From UBA5793 sp040255465 (GTDB taxonomy: Bacteria > Planctomycetota > Phycisphaerae > Phycisphaerales > UBA5793): DNA of 64,000 bases. Shown one piece after another: positions 46,592 to 55,748 of this stretch (positions within the stretch are counted from its first letter, which is position 1; each line of letters begins with the position of its first letter). The notes below the pieces were generated by a model. It made no database searches. It had not been told where the DNA came from and worked only from the letters and a program-made list of their open reading frames with translations. The position numbers and the translations under genes are program-made. The DNA is taken from NCBI GenBank assembly GCA_040255465.1, contig JBDZVA010000007.1, positions 82,480 to 146,479 of the forward strand, given 5' to 3'.

Positions 46592-46690
46592 TCAGCGAGC
46601 GACGCCCAACCAGCCGCAGGAATCGAATCCCGCGCCCGGGCTGGGCATGGACATCATCATGTCCGTCGCAATGTGAATCGGATCAACCAT
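46592..46690 (-). CDS. Met-rich leader ORF upstream of metB-hom (candidate leader peptide)
   Basis: 32 codons from an ATG at 46690: MVDPIHIATDMMMSMPSP and then GAGFDSCGWLGVAR and stop at 46592. Met codons are at 1, 11, 12, 13 and 15. The ATG lies 8 bases after the -10 hexamer of the best promoter, so the transcript may start at or just before it (leaderless). No Shine-Dalgarno is seen. The Met cluster also forms the stem GGACAT-GATG-ATGTCC, so its Met codons may come from a structural palindrome. A coding role is therefore not certain. Confidence 0.4.
   Translation of the reverse strand: MVDPIHIATDMMMSMPSPGAGFDSCGWLGVAR
46599..46669 (-). promoter_or_regulatory. Candidate folded leader RNA (three-way junction) of metB-hom
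   Basis: On the minus strand, GCGACG (46669-46664) can pair with CGTCGC (46604-46599) to close a junction holding stem GGACAT/ATGTCC (46664-46659 / 46654-46649), stem CCAGCC/GGCTGG (46644-46639 / 46615-46610) and inner stem GCGGG/CCTGC (46633-46629 / 46620-46616) with loop ATTCGATT. G46664 is shared between the closing stem and the first stem, so only one of those pairs forms. A further hairpin GTCCGG/CCGGAC (46550-46545 / 46537-46532) is followed by a T-rich tract (46521-46511). It could be a riboswitch or attenuator. It resembles no SAM riboswitch consensus I know. Confidence 0.4.
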
Positions 46691-46698
46691 CGGGATCG

Positions 46699-46726
46699 AG
46701 GATAGCCTGCTTTGGCCAGTCGTCAA
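46699..46726 (-). promoter_or_regulatory. Sigma-70-type promoter of metB-hom
   Basis: On the minus strand there is TTGACG (46726-46721), a 16-base spacer, then TATCCT (46704-46699). It is in the intergenic region after the clc stop at 46740. It leaves a leader of about 208 bases before metB. Confidence 0.7.
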
Positions 46727-46739
46727 GTGGTTCTTTCAT

Positions 46740-48677
46740 TCAGGATGCTTCGATCGCTTCCTGATAGCAGCGGATGACCCTGGCGCGGGTGATCAGGCCG
46801 ATCGGCTTGCTCCCCTCGCGCGGCGACATGAGGCACAGGCTTGCCACGTCGTGCTCGGCGAACTTATCAAGCACGGTGTCGAGCATCTCCTCGGGATCAA
46901 CGGTCGGCAGGTCAGTCCGCAGCAGTTCCGCCACGAGCAGCAGCGGGATGGCTTCGCGGTCGACTAGCGCGGTGCGCAGGTCTTCACCCGTCACCATGCC
47001 CAGGTACATGCCGTGTTCATCGACGACCACAAAGTCCGGCGCGGTGCGCGGCATGTGCATGCTGATCAATTTCGAGAGCGGATCCGACGCGTAGATCGGC
47101 TCAGCCGGCAGAGGCGTGGGAGGCACCGTGCGCGCCTGCACCCGCCGCATGATCGTCAGGTCGCGCCCGCTGCCCAGCAGCACGCCGGCCTGGCGCAGTT
47201 TCATCGTGTAAATCGAATCGTGCATCCACAGGTGCGAGCCGATGGCGGCAATGATCGACGTGAGCATCGCCGGCATCATGACAAACGGCTCGCGCGTGAG
47301 TTCAAACAGCAGCAGAATCGCCGTGAGCGGTGCGAAGGTTGTGCCCGCAATGACCGCCGCCATCCCGACCAGCGCATACGAAGCCGGCGTGACACCCGAG
47401 GGCATGAGCGACAAATGCTCGAGCAGCAGACCGAACGCCGCTCCGGTGGTGGCGCCAATGTACAGGCTCGGCGCAAAGACGCCGCCCGACCCCCCCGAGC
47501 CGAGCGTGAGGCAGGTGCCCAGCGCTTTGAACAGCGTCAACAGCACCAGTACGGTGACGAACAGCGGGGGTGTATCCGCCTCGGCGGATGCTTCGTGCGC
47601 GGCGTCGAGTCCCTGCTCCTGCTCGACATCGGCGAAGACCGCTTCCGCCTTCGTGTCCATCGTTTCGTTGGGCGTGGTGAGTGTGACGACCGGTTCATAG
47701 GTGCCCGGCTCGACGAGACGCACAATGGTCGGATAGCCGTTGCCGAAGAAGGGCGGCACGCGCTGGTCGGCGCCGTAGCCCCGCATGATGAAGACCCAGA
47801 CGATGCCCGTCAGCCCGAGCAGCGCCGCGCCGAGCACCGGCAGCACGATGCGCGGCACCTTGACCTTCGCAAACAGATCCTCCGACAGGTGGAGCAGGCG
47901 CGTCATACCCACACTCACCAGCACGCACAGGAGCCCGAGAAGCACATAACTGGGCATCTCAGCCAGGGTGAACACGTATCCCGTCAGTTCGACGGCAAAG
48001 ATTGCATCCTGGTTGTGCAGCAGGGTCTGAGTCACCGCCGTTGAAAAGACGCTCGCGACCATGATGGGCGTGAAGGTCTTGAGCGAGAAATCGCGCAAGA
48101 GGATCTCGAGCGCGAAGAGCACGCCGGTGATTGGTGCGTTAAAGATCGAGGCAATCCCCGCCGCTGCGCCGCAGCCCACGAGCGTGCTGAGATCGACGCG
48201 ATTGGCGCGGGCGAGCTGGCCGAAGACCGATCCCGAGGTCGACCCGATCTGGACGATGGGGCCCTCCGCTCCCGCCGAGCCGCCGGTGCCGACCGTGGCG
48301 ATGGACGCGAGCACCTTGATCACGCCGACTTTCCAGGAGATCTTCCCGCCGCGCCGCGCGATGGCGTCGATGACCTGCGGCACGCCGTGCCCCTCGGCGT
48401 CCTTCGCAAAGGTGTGAACGAGAACGCCGGTGATCAATGCGCCCGCCATCGGCAGCAAAGGCAGAACCCAGATGCTCCACGACCGCTGCTGCTCGTAGCA
48501 CGCATGTTCGGTCCAGTGCAGGGCCTTGGCAAACCCCACGGCTCCGCAGGCGGTGACGGTCCCGATGATCGCGCCGTAGATGATGAGCACCCAGTCCCGG
48601 CCGAGGTCGAGATGGAGTCGTCGAACCCGGTGGACGACGTTGCGCAGTGCATCTCTAATCATGAGCGGTGGTTGCAC
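46740..48677 (-). CDS. ClC-family chloride channel/antiporter with CBS domains
   Basis: 645 residues. A multi-pass ClC core at about 30-440 includes the ion-pathway motif GTGGSAGAEGPIVQIGSTSG (family GxEGP, with the gating Glu), GHGVPQVIDAIARRGG in place of GSGIP, and GSGGSGGVFAPSLYIGATTG. The C-terminal part (about 515-640) has two CBS domains, e.g. DFVVVDEHGMYLGMVTGEDL and VASLCLMSPREGSKPIGLIT. The GHGVP variation is found in some ClC subfamilies. Transport stoichiometry cannot be read from sequence. It is separated from tRNA-Gly by 94 bases, on the same strand. Confidence 0.92.
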   Translation of the reverse strand: MQPPLMIRDALRNVVHRVRRLHLDLGRDWVLIIYGAIIGTVTACGAVGFAKALHWTEHACYEQQRSWSIWVLPLLPMAGALITGVLVHTFAKDAEGHGVPQVIDAIARRGGKISWKVGVIKVLASIATVGTGGSAGAEGPIVQIGSTSGSVFGQLARANRVDLSTLVGCGAAAGIASIFNAPITGVLFALEILLRDFSLKTFTPIMVASVFSTAVTQTLLHNQDAIFAVELTGYVFTLAEMPSYVLLGLLCVLVSVGMTRLLHLSEDLFAKVKVPRIVLPVLGAALLGLTGIVWVFIMRGYGADQRVPPFFGNGYPTIVRLVEPGTYEPVVTLTTPNETMDTKAEAVFADVEQEQGLDAAHEASAEADTPPLFVTVLVLLTLFKALGTCLTLGSGGSGGVFAPSLYIGATTGAAFGLLLEHLSLMPSGVTPASYALVGMAAVIAGTTFAPLTAILLLFELTREPFVMMPAMLTSIIAAIGSHLWMHDSIYTMKLRQAGVLLGSGRDLTIMRRVQARTVPPTPLPAEPIYASDPLSKLISMHMPRTAPDFVVVDEHGMYLGMVTGEDLRTALVDREAIPLLLVAELLRTDLPTVDPEEMLDTVLDKFAEHDVASLCLMSPREGSKPIGLITRARVIRCYQEAIEAS

Positions 48678-48743
48678 TCACTTGACGCCCAACCTCCCGG
48701 GGCGAACGCCCGGAGTGGTCACGCCGGTTCCCATAATGCACGA

Positions 48744-48764
48744 AGCCCCGGAAGTTCCGGGGCT
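48744..48764. terminator. Palindromic hairpin after tRNA-Gly
   Basis: Arms of ten bases, AGCCCCGGAA and TTCCGGGGCT, with a single central base, 7 bases beyond the 3' end of the tRNA on the minus strand. There is little poly-T after it. It probably limits read-through or processing of the tRNA transcript. Confidence 0.5.
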
Positions 48765-48771
48765 CTGCAAG

Positions 48772-48843
48772 AGCGGGTGATGAGATTCGAACTCACGACA
48801 TTCACGTTGGCAACGTGACGCTCTACCACTGAGCTACACCCGC
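48772..48843 (-). tRNA. tRNA-Gly (anticodon GCC)
   Basis: The minus strand reads GCGGGTGTAGCTCAGTGGTA for the acceptor start and D arm, the anticodon arm CACGTTGCCAACGTG with anticodon GCC, the T loop with GTTCGAATC, and the 3' acceptor strand CACCCGC plus a discriminator. The acceptor stem (GCGGGTG/CACCCGC) pairs perfectly. CCA is not encoded. A palindrome follows. Confidence 0.97.
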
Positions 48844-48898
48844 GCGACGAATCGGAGTATACCGCCTCATCGGGTTTTGACAAGTGAAACTGAATGCC

Positions 48899-49687
48899 TC
48901 AACGCGTCTCCTTCGGCCGCTCGATCCGCCCCAGCGTCGACAGGTGATCCTGCAGCCGTTTCAGAATCGTCCGTTCCTTGGGCGGGTCGCCGAACAGCCC
49001 GAGTCGCAGGTACGCCATTCTCGGTCCGGCGGCATCCTGGCGATCCCCGAGGACGATCAGCCGCGCCTCCTCCCCGCCCAGCGATCGCAACGTCCAGAAC
49101 GTCGCAAAACGCCAGCGATCCACGCTCACCACTGCAAGATCCACCGACTTCTTGCTGACTCCTGACCGGGCGACCGCCTCCTCCAGATCAAACCATCGAC
49201 CTGACAGCGCGGCCCCACTCCAGCCCGGCCTGGCCGGCGCCGGCGGCGCGCTCCCCGGGGCCTGCCGCGCGAGGTGGGCGGCGACCTCGTTGGCAAGCCG
49301 CGTCTCCTCAGGCGGGTTGCCGAGCATCCCGACCCGGACCTCCACGGCAACGTGGGAGGCGGATTCAGGTTCATACTCGACCGTCACAATCTCCCCGATC
49401 GCCCTGTCGCCTTGTCGCACCTGTCCATGAATCAGATGGGGGACCGAATCGAGTATTTCGAGGTCATACCCTTCACGAGAAAGTGCTGTAACTGTTGAAT
49501 TTTCAATATCTTGAGGTTCAGCAGTGGTCATGGCCCACGCGGCTGGCTGTGCCGGAGGAGCCTGGAAGTAATCGCGGCGGGCCTCGGTGCATCCCCAAAC
49601 GCACAGCGAACAAAGCCAGGCGGTGATTACCGATTGAATTCTGCGCCCCCATCCAGAAAGCCGATTAGAATTACGGATAGCCCGCAA
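48899..49687 (-). CDS. Unknown lipoprotein
   Basis: About 262 residues from TTG 49687; GTG at 49696 is an alternative and neither has a strong ribosome-binding site. The lipobox is in LCSLCVWGCTEARRD, with a hydrophobic h-region ITAWLCSLCVW. The mature protein has a structure-like beta-rich domain (VTVEYEPESASHVAVEVRVG and a similar repeat near AGPRMAYLRLGLFGDPPKER), two related halves perhaps. No family is recognised. It is divergent from phoH, and its first codons may overlap the phoH promoter region. Confidence 0.6.
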   Translation of the reverse strand: MRAIRNSNRLSGWGRRIQSVITAWLCSLCVWGCTEARRDYFQAPPAQPAAWAMTTAEPQDIENSTVTALSREGYDLEILDSVPHLIHGQVRQGDRAIGEIVTVEYEPESASHVAVEVRVGMLGNPPEETRLANEVAAHLARQAPGSAPPAPARPGWSGAALSGRWFDLEEAVARSGVSKKSVDLAVVSVDRWRFATFWTLRSLGGEEARLIVLGDRQDAAGPRMAYLRLGLFGDPPKERTILKRLQDHLSTLGRIERPKETR

Positions 49688-49724
49688 TGGGGACACAGAG
49701 GCGGACGAAAGAATCTTCGCGCCC

Positions 49725-50807
49725 TTGGGCGCGAATGACGGAGTGGACCTTTTGCTCGAACGTACGTTCAAGATTCCTCCCGGTATTGATCGAACGACCC
49801 TGCTGGGCTCCTCCGACCGGAACCTCAAGATGATTCGCGAAGCGCTGGGTATTCACATCACGGCCCAGGACGGTCGCGTCGTCCTTCGGGGCGACGAGTC
49901 GGCTGTCAACAAAGCCGCCGCAGTCGTCGAACACCTCGCGCGCCTCGCCCAGAACCGCAAGTCATTATCGCGTGAACAGGTGCTCGAGGCCATCGTCTCC
50001 GCGCCCGAAGCTCCACGCATCGATGAAACGCTGGTCGGCGATGACCTCCCGGCATGGGATGGGCTCATCAACGTCTTCGCCTCCGGTCGGCCCGTGCGTC
50101 CCAAGACGCCCAACCAGGATCTCTATCTCGAAGCGATCCGCACCAATGACCTCGTCTTCGGCATCGGACCCGCCGGCACCGGCAAGACCTACCTCGCCGT
50201 CGCCGCAGCCGTACACATGCTCAAGATCGGCCGAGTCAAGCGCCTCGTGCTGGCTCGCCCCGCCGTCGAAGCCGGCGAGCGCCTCGGCTTCCTGCCCGGC
50301 GATCTCCAGCAAAAGGTCAATCCATACCTGCGACCCCTCTTCGATGCGCTCGGCGACATGCTCGACTACCAGTCGCTTCAGCGCTTCATCGCCAACGACG
50401 TCGTGGAGATCATCCCGCTGGCGTTCATGCGCGGCCGCACCCTCAACGACGCCGCCATCATCCTCGATGAAGCGCAGAACACGACCGTCTCACAGATGAT
50501 GATGTTCCTCACCCGCACGGGTCGGCGAAGCAAGTGCATCGTGACGGGCGACCCGAGCCAGATTGATCTTGACGATCCCACGCAGTCGGGTCTCATCGAC
50601 GCCGTGCGCCGATTGCATCGCATCCGCGGTGTCGAGACGATTGCACTGGGACGCGAAGACATCGTCCGCCATCGGCTCGTGCAGCAGATTGTTGAAGCGT
50701 ACGGCTCCGACGCCGCGGCCCGAATGACACGACCCGATCGCCCCCGCCCGGCGATCTCACGCGACCCCGTGGAGCATCGCGAGCCTGAGAGCGAGGTCCT
50801 CCAATGA
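49725..50807 (+). CDS. phoH: PhoH-like ATPase
   Basis: About 360 residues from TTG 49725 (GTG at 49743 is also possible). The N-terminal domain at about 20-85 (DRNLKMIREALGIHITAQDG) precedes the P-loop ATPase: Walker A FGIGPAGTGKTYLAVAAAVH, ARPAVEAGERLGFLPGDLQ, and Walker B AAIILDEAQNTTVSQMMMFL followed by IVTGDPSQIDL. PhoH proteins are RNA-linked ATPases of unsettled role, often encoded beside ybeY and pgpH. Here pgpH overlaps by 4 bases and ybeY is absent from the window. Confidence 0.92.
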   Translation: MGANDGVDLLLERTFKIPPGIDRTTLLGSSDRNLKMIREALGIHITAQDGRVVLRGDESAVNKAAAVVEHLARLAQNRKSLSREQVLEAIVSAPEAPRIDETLVGDDLPAWDGLINVFASGRPVRPKTPNQDLYLEAIRTNDLVFGIGPAGTGKTYLAVAAAVHMLKIGRVKRLVLARPAVEAGERLGFLPGDLQQKVNPYLRPLFDALGDMLDYQSLQRFIANDVVEIIPLAFMRGRTLNDAAIILDEAQNTTVSQMMMFLTRTGRRSKCIVTGDPSQIDLDDPTQSGLIDAVRRLHRIRGVETIALGREDIVRHRLVQQIVEAYGSDAAARMTRPDRPRPAISRDPVEHREPESEVLQ

Positions 50808-53152
50808 CTCGCGCGGTGAACACCAGAGCAATCCGACGCCCGGGGCGCGGCGCCCAGAGTAGCCGGCGCGATGAGATCCGGCGCACCCGGCCCCCGACCG
50901 ACCGGCGCCCGCCGTCGTCGTGGCGCGATCGCCCGGAGATTCTCATTGCGATCGCCATTGCGGCGTTCTACGTCATCGGCGCTTCGAGCCTGATCATCTG
51001 GGCCCGCGGACAGGCGATGCTCAGCGAGGGCCTGATCATGCGCGACACCTTTGCGTCGCGCGTCTCGTTTGACGTCTTTGACGAGAGCAGCACCCGGGCC
51101 CAAAAAGAAGTGGCCATGCAGCAGGCCCCTCGCTTCTACGCCGAAATCGAAAAGACCGTCAACCCGCTGCGCCAGTCCATCCTCGGGCTGCCCCGCGCCG
51201 TCGCGAAGAGAACCGCGCTCACCGAGGTCAACGAGACGCTCGTCCGCGCCTTCAACCTCACGCCCCAGACGCTCGAAGCCCTGCACAGCTTCACCGACGA
51301 GACAGGTGAGACCACCCCGCAGTGGTCCGCGCTCGTCGACCGGTTCTTCGATCGAGCCGTGTACGGCCGCCCCATCATCGACAGCGACCGGTGGCAACTC
51401 GAACCGACGCTCAGCCCGGTTCCCATCCGCTTGAAACTCGTGGACGGCACGACGCGCACAACTTCAGTGTCGAACTTCATCGACGCGGATGGCGACTGGT
51501 CGGAGTCGCTGCGCGAGGAGTTGGTCGGCGCGTTCCCCGAGCCGCTCCGCGCCTCCATCTTGCACCGGCTCCGCTTCGAGCGCCAGCCGATGTTTCAGTT
51601 CGACGAGGCGGCGACGCAACTCGCCGCCCGGCGTGCCGCCGAGGCCGTGCCCGATCAGATCGTTCAGCACAAAAAAGGGGAGGTGCTCTACACCCGCGGC
51701 GATCGCCTCACCTCAGAGCAGGTTCAACTCGTCACTGCAGAGCACGCAGCCTATCTCCTGGAACTGAACACCAACAACTTCTTCCCGCGCTGGATCGGGC
51801 GCCTGGGCATCGCCGGCCTGGTGACGCTCATCGCCGGCGCGCTGGGCGCCTACCTCTCAATCTTCTACTCAAAGGTGCTCACGCGCCCCCGGCATCTCTT
51901 TGCCATGTCCCTGCTGAGCGTCGGCGCGCTGTTGCTCACCGTGCTGGCCACCCGGGCGATGCCCCAGGCGGTCATCCTGGGCATCCTCGCTCCAACGCTG
52001 CTGCTCACCGTGGTGGTGCACGTCGCCTTCGGACGGCAGATGGCCATCGGCGTCAGCGCGATCCACTCGCTTGTGGTCTGCTTTGCCCTCGATATGCGCA
52101 TCAGCGCACTCATTCTGCTCGTCGTCGGATCCTGCGTCATGGTCGCCTGCCTTCAGGATATTCGCGATCGACACACCCTCGTGCGAGCGGGGGTAATGAC
52201 CGGCGCCGTGCTCGGCGTCGGGGCCATTCTGCGCTCCATCTGGGCGCTTCCCATGACCGACCCGAGCGCGTTCTGGCAGGCGGCGCTCTACGACGGCATG
52301 TTCGGCGCCGCCGCAGGCGTTCTCGTCGGCGTCTTCGCGCTGGGCATCCTCACCACCGTCGAGCGCGTCTTCGACGTCACGACCGGACTCACCCTCGTCG
52401 AATTGCGTGATCCCAAGCACCCGCTGCTGCGCGAACTGCAGCAGCGCGCCCCCGGCACGTGGAACCACTCGCTCCAGGTCGCCACCATCGCCGAAACAGC
52501 CGCCGAAGCCATCGGCGCCAACTCGCTGCTCACCTACGTCGGCTCGCTCTACCACGACATCGGGAAGATGAGCAAGCCGCAGTACTTCGTTGAGAATCAG
52601 GACGACGGCACCAATCGCCACGACAAGCTCAGCCCCGCGATGAGTCTGCTGCTCATCGTCGGCCACGTCAAAGACGGCCTGGAAATGGCCCGCGAGCGCA
52701 ACCTGCCCAAGCCGCTGCACCACTTCATCGAGGCCCACCACGGCACCACCCTCGTCGAGTACTTCTACCAGGTCGCCAAGGAACGCGCCGAGTCCGGCAA
52801 GACCCATGACGATGTCAACGAAGTCGCCTACCGCTACCCCGGACCCAAGCCGCGCACCAAGGAAGTCGCGATCATCATGCTCGCCGACGCCTCCGAGTCC
52901 GCCTCGCGCACCCTCTCCGACTTTTCACCGACACGAATTGAGCAGCTCGTGCGCGGCCTGGGCCAGAAGCGCCTGCTCGATCACCAGTTTGACGAGTGCA
53001 ACCTGACCCTGCGCGAGCTGACGCTCATCGAAGACTCAATCATCAAGTCGCTCTGCGCCATTCGCCACGCCCGCATCGTCTACCCCTCGCAGAACGAGCG
53101 CGACACGCCCGAACGCGAGCAGGCGCCGCCCGCACCCGCCGCCACTGCGTAA
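50804..53152 (+). CDS. 7TMR-HD family membrane phosphohydrolase (PgpH/YqfF type)
   Basis: 782 residues. A basic N-terminus precedes a first membrane helix at about 46-66 (ILIAIAIAAFYVIGASSLII). A large extracytoplasmic 7TMR-HDED domain lies at about 70-330. A cluster of seven membrane helices lies at about 335-530. A cytosolic HD domain follows, with the metal ligands in NHSLQVATIAETAAEAIGAN, LYHDIGKMSKPQYF and FIEAHHGTTLVEYFYQ. Family members such as PgpH hydrolyse cyclic-di-AMP. It overlaps phoH by 4 bases, and this phoH-pgpH order is conserved in many bacteria. Confidence 0.92.
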   Translation: MTRAVNTRAIRRPGRGAQSSRRDEIRRTRPPTDRRPPSSWRDRPEILIAIAIAAFYVIGASSLIIWARGQAMLSEGLIMRDTFASRVSFDVFDESSTRAQKEVAMQQAPRFYAEIEKTVNPLRQSILGLPRAVAKRTALTEVNETLVRAFNLTPQTLEALHSFTDETGETTPQWSALVDRFFDRAVYGRPIIDSDRWQLEPTLSPVPIRLKLVDGTTRTTSVSNFIDADGDWSESLREELVGAFPEPLRASILHRLRFERQPMFQFDEAATQLAARRAAEAVPDQIVQHKKGEVLYTRGDRLTSEQVQLVTAEHAAYLLELNTNNFFPRWIGRLGIAGLVTLIAGALGAYLSIFYSKVLTRPRHLFAMSLLSVGALLLTVLATRAMPQAVILGILAPTLLLTVVVHVAFGRQMAIGVSAIHSLVVCFALDMRISALILLVVGSCVMVACLQDIRDRHTLVRAGVMTGAVLGVGAILRSIWALPMTDPSAFWQAALYDGMFGAAAGVLVGVFALGILTTVERVFDVTTGLTLVELRDPKHPLLRELQQRAPGTWNHSLQVATIAETAAEAIGANSLLTYVGSLYHDIGKMSKPQYFVENQDDGTNRHDKLSPAMSLLLIVGHVKDGLEMARERNLPKPLHHFIEAHHGTTLVEYFYQVAKERAESGKTHDDVNEVAYRYPGPKPRTKEVAIIMLADASESASRTLSDFSPTRIEQLVRGLGQKRLLDHQFDECNLTLRELTLIEDSIIKSLCAIRHARIVYPSQNERDTPEREQAPPAPAATA

Positions 53153-53239
53153 CCCGCACGCGCAACATGCGTTCGTCTTCGTTCGCGACGATGACGATCT
53201 GCCGCTTTTGCGTCTTCGGATCAACTCGATCTGTTTTGT

Positions 53240-54043
53240 TTAGACGCGCTGCGCTTGCGCGTGGCGAACTGCATTGCGGAACATCGCCAGGCCAAGTGGC
53301 GTGTCGGCCAGCACGGATTGATCCATTCGCGTCCACCGCGGATGCTGGGTCCACTTGGTAAACCGCTCAGGGTGCGGCATGAGGCCAAAAATCAAGCCGC
53401 TTGCGTCGCAGATGCCCGCGATCGCGTTCATCGAGCCATTCTCGTTCTGGTTCTCGACGTAGCGCAGGGCAATGAGATGATCCGCTTCGAGCATCGCCAG
53501 CGCTTCCGCGTCTGCAACAAAGCGCCCCTCGCCGTGCGCGATGGGCAGAACAAACTCCCCGCCCACATCATGAAGGTTCTGCGTCCAGATGCACGGCGAA
53601 TCCGTGTTGACTTCAACGCCGACCCATCGGTCGATGAAGCGGCCGCCGGCATTGTCCAGCAGCGTGACGCTTTGGGCAGGGGGGCCATCCACCGGCCACG
53701 CCTGCCCGCGCGCCGGCCCGGGCAGCAGTCCCATCTTCACGAGGACCTGAAATCCGTTGCACGGTGCAAAGATCGGAACGCCGCGCTCGATGCATCGCCG
53801 CAGCGCGGGATACAGCCGCTCGCGCATCAGCAGCGCCATGATCTTGCCCGCTGCGACGTCGTCGCCGTAACTGAAGCCGCCGGGCACGCCGATGAGGTCG
53901 AATCGATCGAGTAACTCCGGCTGCTCCATCAACACGTTGAGATGGATCGACTCCGTCACCGCGCCGGCGCTTTCAAACGCATGCGCCAACTCGCGATCGC
54001 AGTTCGTTCCCGCGGTCCGGATGATCAGTGTGCGTGGTTTCAT
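53240..54043 (-). CDS. purQ: Phosphoribosylformylglycinamidine synthase subunit I
   Basis: 267 residues of the PurQ-type class I glutamine amidotransferase. The nucleophile Cys is in VPIFAPCNGFQVLVKMG. The ligand-binding GVPGGFSYGDDVAAGKIMAL and the His/Glu pair in LMPHPERFTKW are present. It supplies ammonia to PurL in purine synthesis. The start MKPRTLIIRTAGTNCDRELA is typical. purL and purS are not adjacent. It is 13 bases after nuoG on the same strand. Confidence 0.95.
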   Translation of the reverse strand: MKPRTLIIRTAGTNCDRELAHAFESAGAVTESIHLNVLMEQPELLDRFDLIGVPGGFSYGDDVAAGKIMALLMRERLYPALRRCIERGVPIFAPCNGFQVLVKMGLLPGPARGQAWPVDGPPAQSVTLLDNAGGRFIDRWVGVEVNTDSPCIWTQNLHDVGGEFVLPIAHGEGRFVADAEALAMLEADHLIALRYVENQNENGSMNAIAGICDASGLIFGLMPHPERFTKWTQHPRWTRMDQSVLADTPLGLAMFRNAVRHAQAQRV

Positions 54044-54056
54044 TCAGGCCGGCCGT

Positions 54057-55748
54057 TCATAGATCGACGAGTTCCATATCTGACTCGATAAACGAACCCG
54101 CTTCGGGCGACTGCACATCGGTCGTGAACTCGACCAGTCCCAGCGTGCCGGCCATCTCGTCGCGCGCCGACGATGCGTTGAAGCGCGGCCAGCCGTGCCC
54201 GTTGCCGGCCGCGGCCTGCCGCCCGAGCAGATCAGTAAAAATCTGTCCCTCGCTGCGTGCGCCTTCACGCGGCGGGATGGCCTGCTCAAACGCCTGGAGC
54301 ACGCCGTTGATGTTTTCGAACGTACCCGACTTCTCCGCCCACGTCGCGCCCGGCAGCAGCACGTTCGCCTTGCCCGTGAAGTCGTTGGGCAGCGTGTCGA
54401 TCAGCACGACAAACTTGCGACTCAGCGCCTTGGCGAGATCCTTGGTGATCCACTCGCTCGGGTAGTTGCCCGTGAGGACGACCAACTCCGCATCCTTGAT
54501 GGCCGTCAGCCAGCGGTCGTACTCGATCGGCTCGGCCGCATCCCCGTCGAGGCGGTTGAAAGCCCGCAGCACGCGCCGCACACCCCGCGCGTTGGGCGCC
54601 TTTTCAGCGAGAATCGTAAAGGCGTTCGCGTCACCGGCCGAAGCGCCCGGCGGGAAGGTCTTGTCTTCGCCGCTGACCGGCACGGGACCGACGCCGACAA
54701 TGGCCTGCGCCGGCTCTTTGCACGCCCCGCGCAACCACTTGCCCATCAGGTACGCTTCCTCGCAGGAGAGCATCGGGCTCACCAGCGCTGCGACTTTGCC
54801 CCCGCCGGCGAGCGCTGTGACTCGCTCGTGAATTTCGTCGTACGCGGCGCTGAAGTTCGTGCCCACCTGATCGCCATACTGCGTCTTGCGCGGCTCGCTC
54901 AGCCGGTCATCGCTGTGAATGAACGCCCAGCCGTAGCGCACTTCATCGCTGATCCACCACTTGTTGACGGCGAGGTTGCGCCGCGGCTTGACGCGGTAAA
55001 TGCGCCCTTCGTTGTGCTCGATCGAAATGTTGTCCCCCGACGCCGTCACCCCGTCGATGCTCGGCGTCTTGGTCAGCAGCCACACGCGCTGGCTGAAAAG
55101 AAAGTCCTTGTCGAGCAGCGCGCCCACCGGGCAGATGTCCGCCACGTTGCCCGAGAGTTCGTTGTCCAGCGCCAGACCCGGAAACAGATCAATCTGTTCC
55201 GAAGAACCACGCCCCACCACGCACAACTCAGACGTGCCCGTGACCTCCCGTGTAAACCGCACGCACCGGCTGCACATGATGCAGCGATCGCTGTACAGGT
55301 AGATGTGCGGGCCGACGTCCTTCTTGGGCTGCTTGATCTTGGCTTCTTCAAACCGCGACTCGCCGCGCCCGTATTCGTACGAGTAATCCTGCAGATAGCA
55401 CTCGCCCGCCTGATCGCAGATCGGACAGTCCAGCGGGTGATTGATCAGCAGGTACTCCATCACCGCCTTCTGGTTGGCGACGGACTTGGGGCTGTCGGTG
55501 CGGACGATCTGCCCGTCGCCGCAAGGCGTCTGGCAGGTCGGCATGAGCCGCGGGATCGCTTCGATCTTTCCGCTGCGTGGGTTGGGCGCCCAGACTTCGG
55601 CCAGACAGATGCGGCACGACGCCACAACGCTCAGCCCCTCGTGGTAGCAGTAGTGGGGGATTTCAATGTCGTTGGCGAGCGCCACCTGCAGGATGGACGG
55701 AGCGCCCTCAAACTCGCACGACTTGCCGTTGATCGTGATCTTGCCCAT
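54057..55748 (-). CDS. nuoG: NADH-quinone oxidoreductase subunit G (short form)
   Basis: 563 residues from the ATG at 55748 (MGKITINGKSCEFEGAPSIL). The N-terminal [2Fe-2S] ferredoxin-like site includes HYCYHEGLSVVASCRICLAE and a later CQTPC. The His-ligated cluster is in HPLDCPICDQAGECYLQD. Two further [4Fe-4S] ligand sets are in SDRCIMCSRCVRFTREVTGT and ADICPVGALLD. The C-terminal molybdopterin-oxidoreductase-like half (about 215-560) is shorter than in E. coli NuoG (908). It is a peripheral-arm subunit of complex I. The rest of nuo is not in the window. Confidence 0.92.
   Translation of the reverse strand: MGKITINGKSCEFEGAPSILQVALANDIEIPHYCYHEGLSVVASCRICLAEVWAPNPRSGKIEAIPRLMPTCQTPCGDGQIVRTDSPKSVANQKAVMEYLLINHPLDCPICDQAGECYLQDYSYEYGRGESRFEEAKIKQPKKDVGPHIYLYSDRCIMCSRCVRFTREVTGTSELCVVGRGSSEQIDLFPGLALDNELSGNVADICPVGALLDKDFLFSQRVWLLTKTPSIDGVTASGDNISIEHNEGRIYRVKPRRNLAVNKWWISDEVRYGWAFIHSDDRLSEPRKTQYGDQVGTNFSAAYDEIHERVTALAGGGKVAALVSPMLSCEEAYLMGKWLRGACKEPAQAIVGVGPVPVSGEDKTFPPGASAGDANAFTILAEKAPNARGVRRVLRAFNRLDGDAAEPIEYDRWLTAIKDAELVVLTGNYPSEWITKDLAKALSRKFVVLIDTLPNDFTGKANVLLPGATWAEKSGTFENINGVLQAFEQAIPPREGARSEGQIFTDLLGRQAAAGNGHGWPRFNASSARDEMAGTLGLVEFTTDVQSPEAGSFIESDMELVDL

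Noticed and set aside
46616..46633. A tRNA T-arm-like stretch in the metB leader (GCGGGATTCGATTCCTGC)
   Set aside because: It has an 8-base loop and no matching acceptor, D or anticodon arms, so it is not a tRNA.
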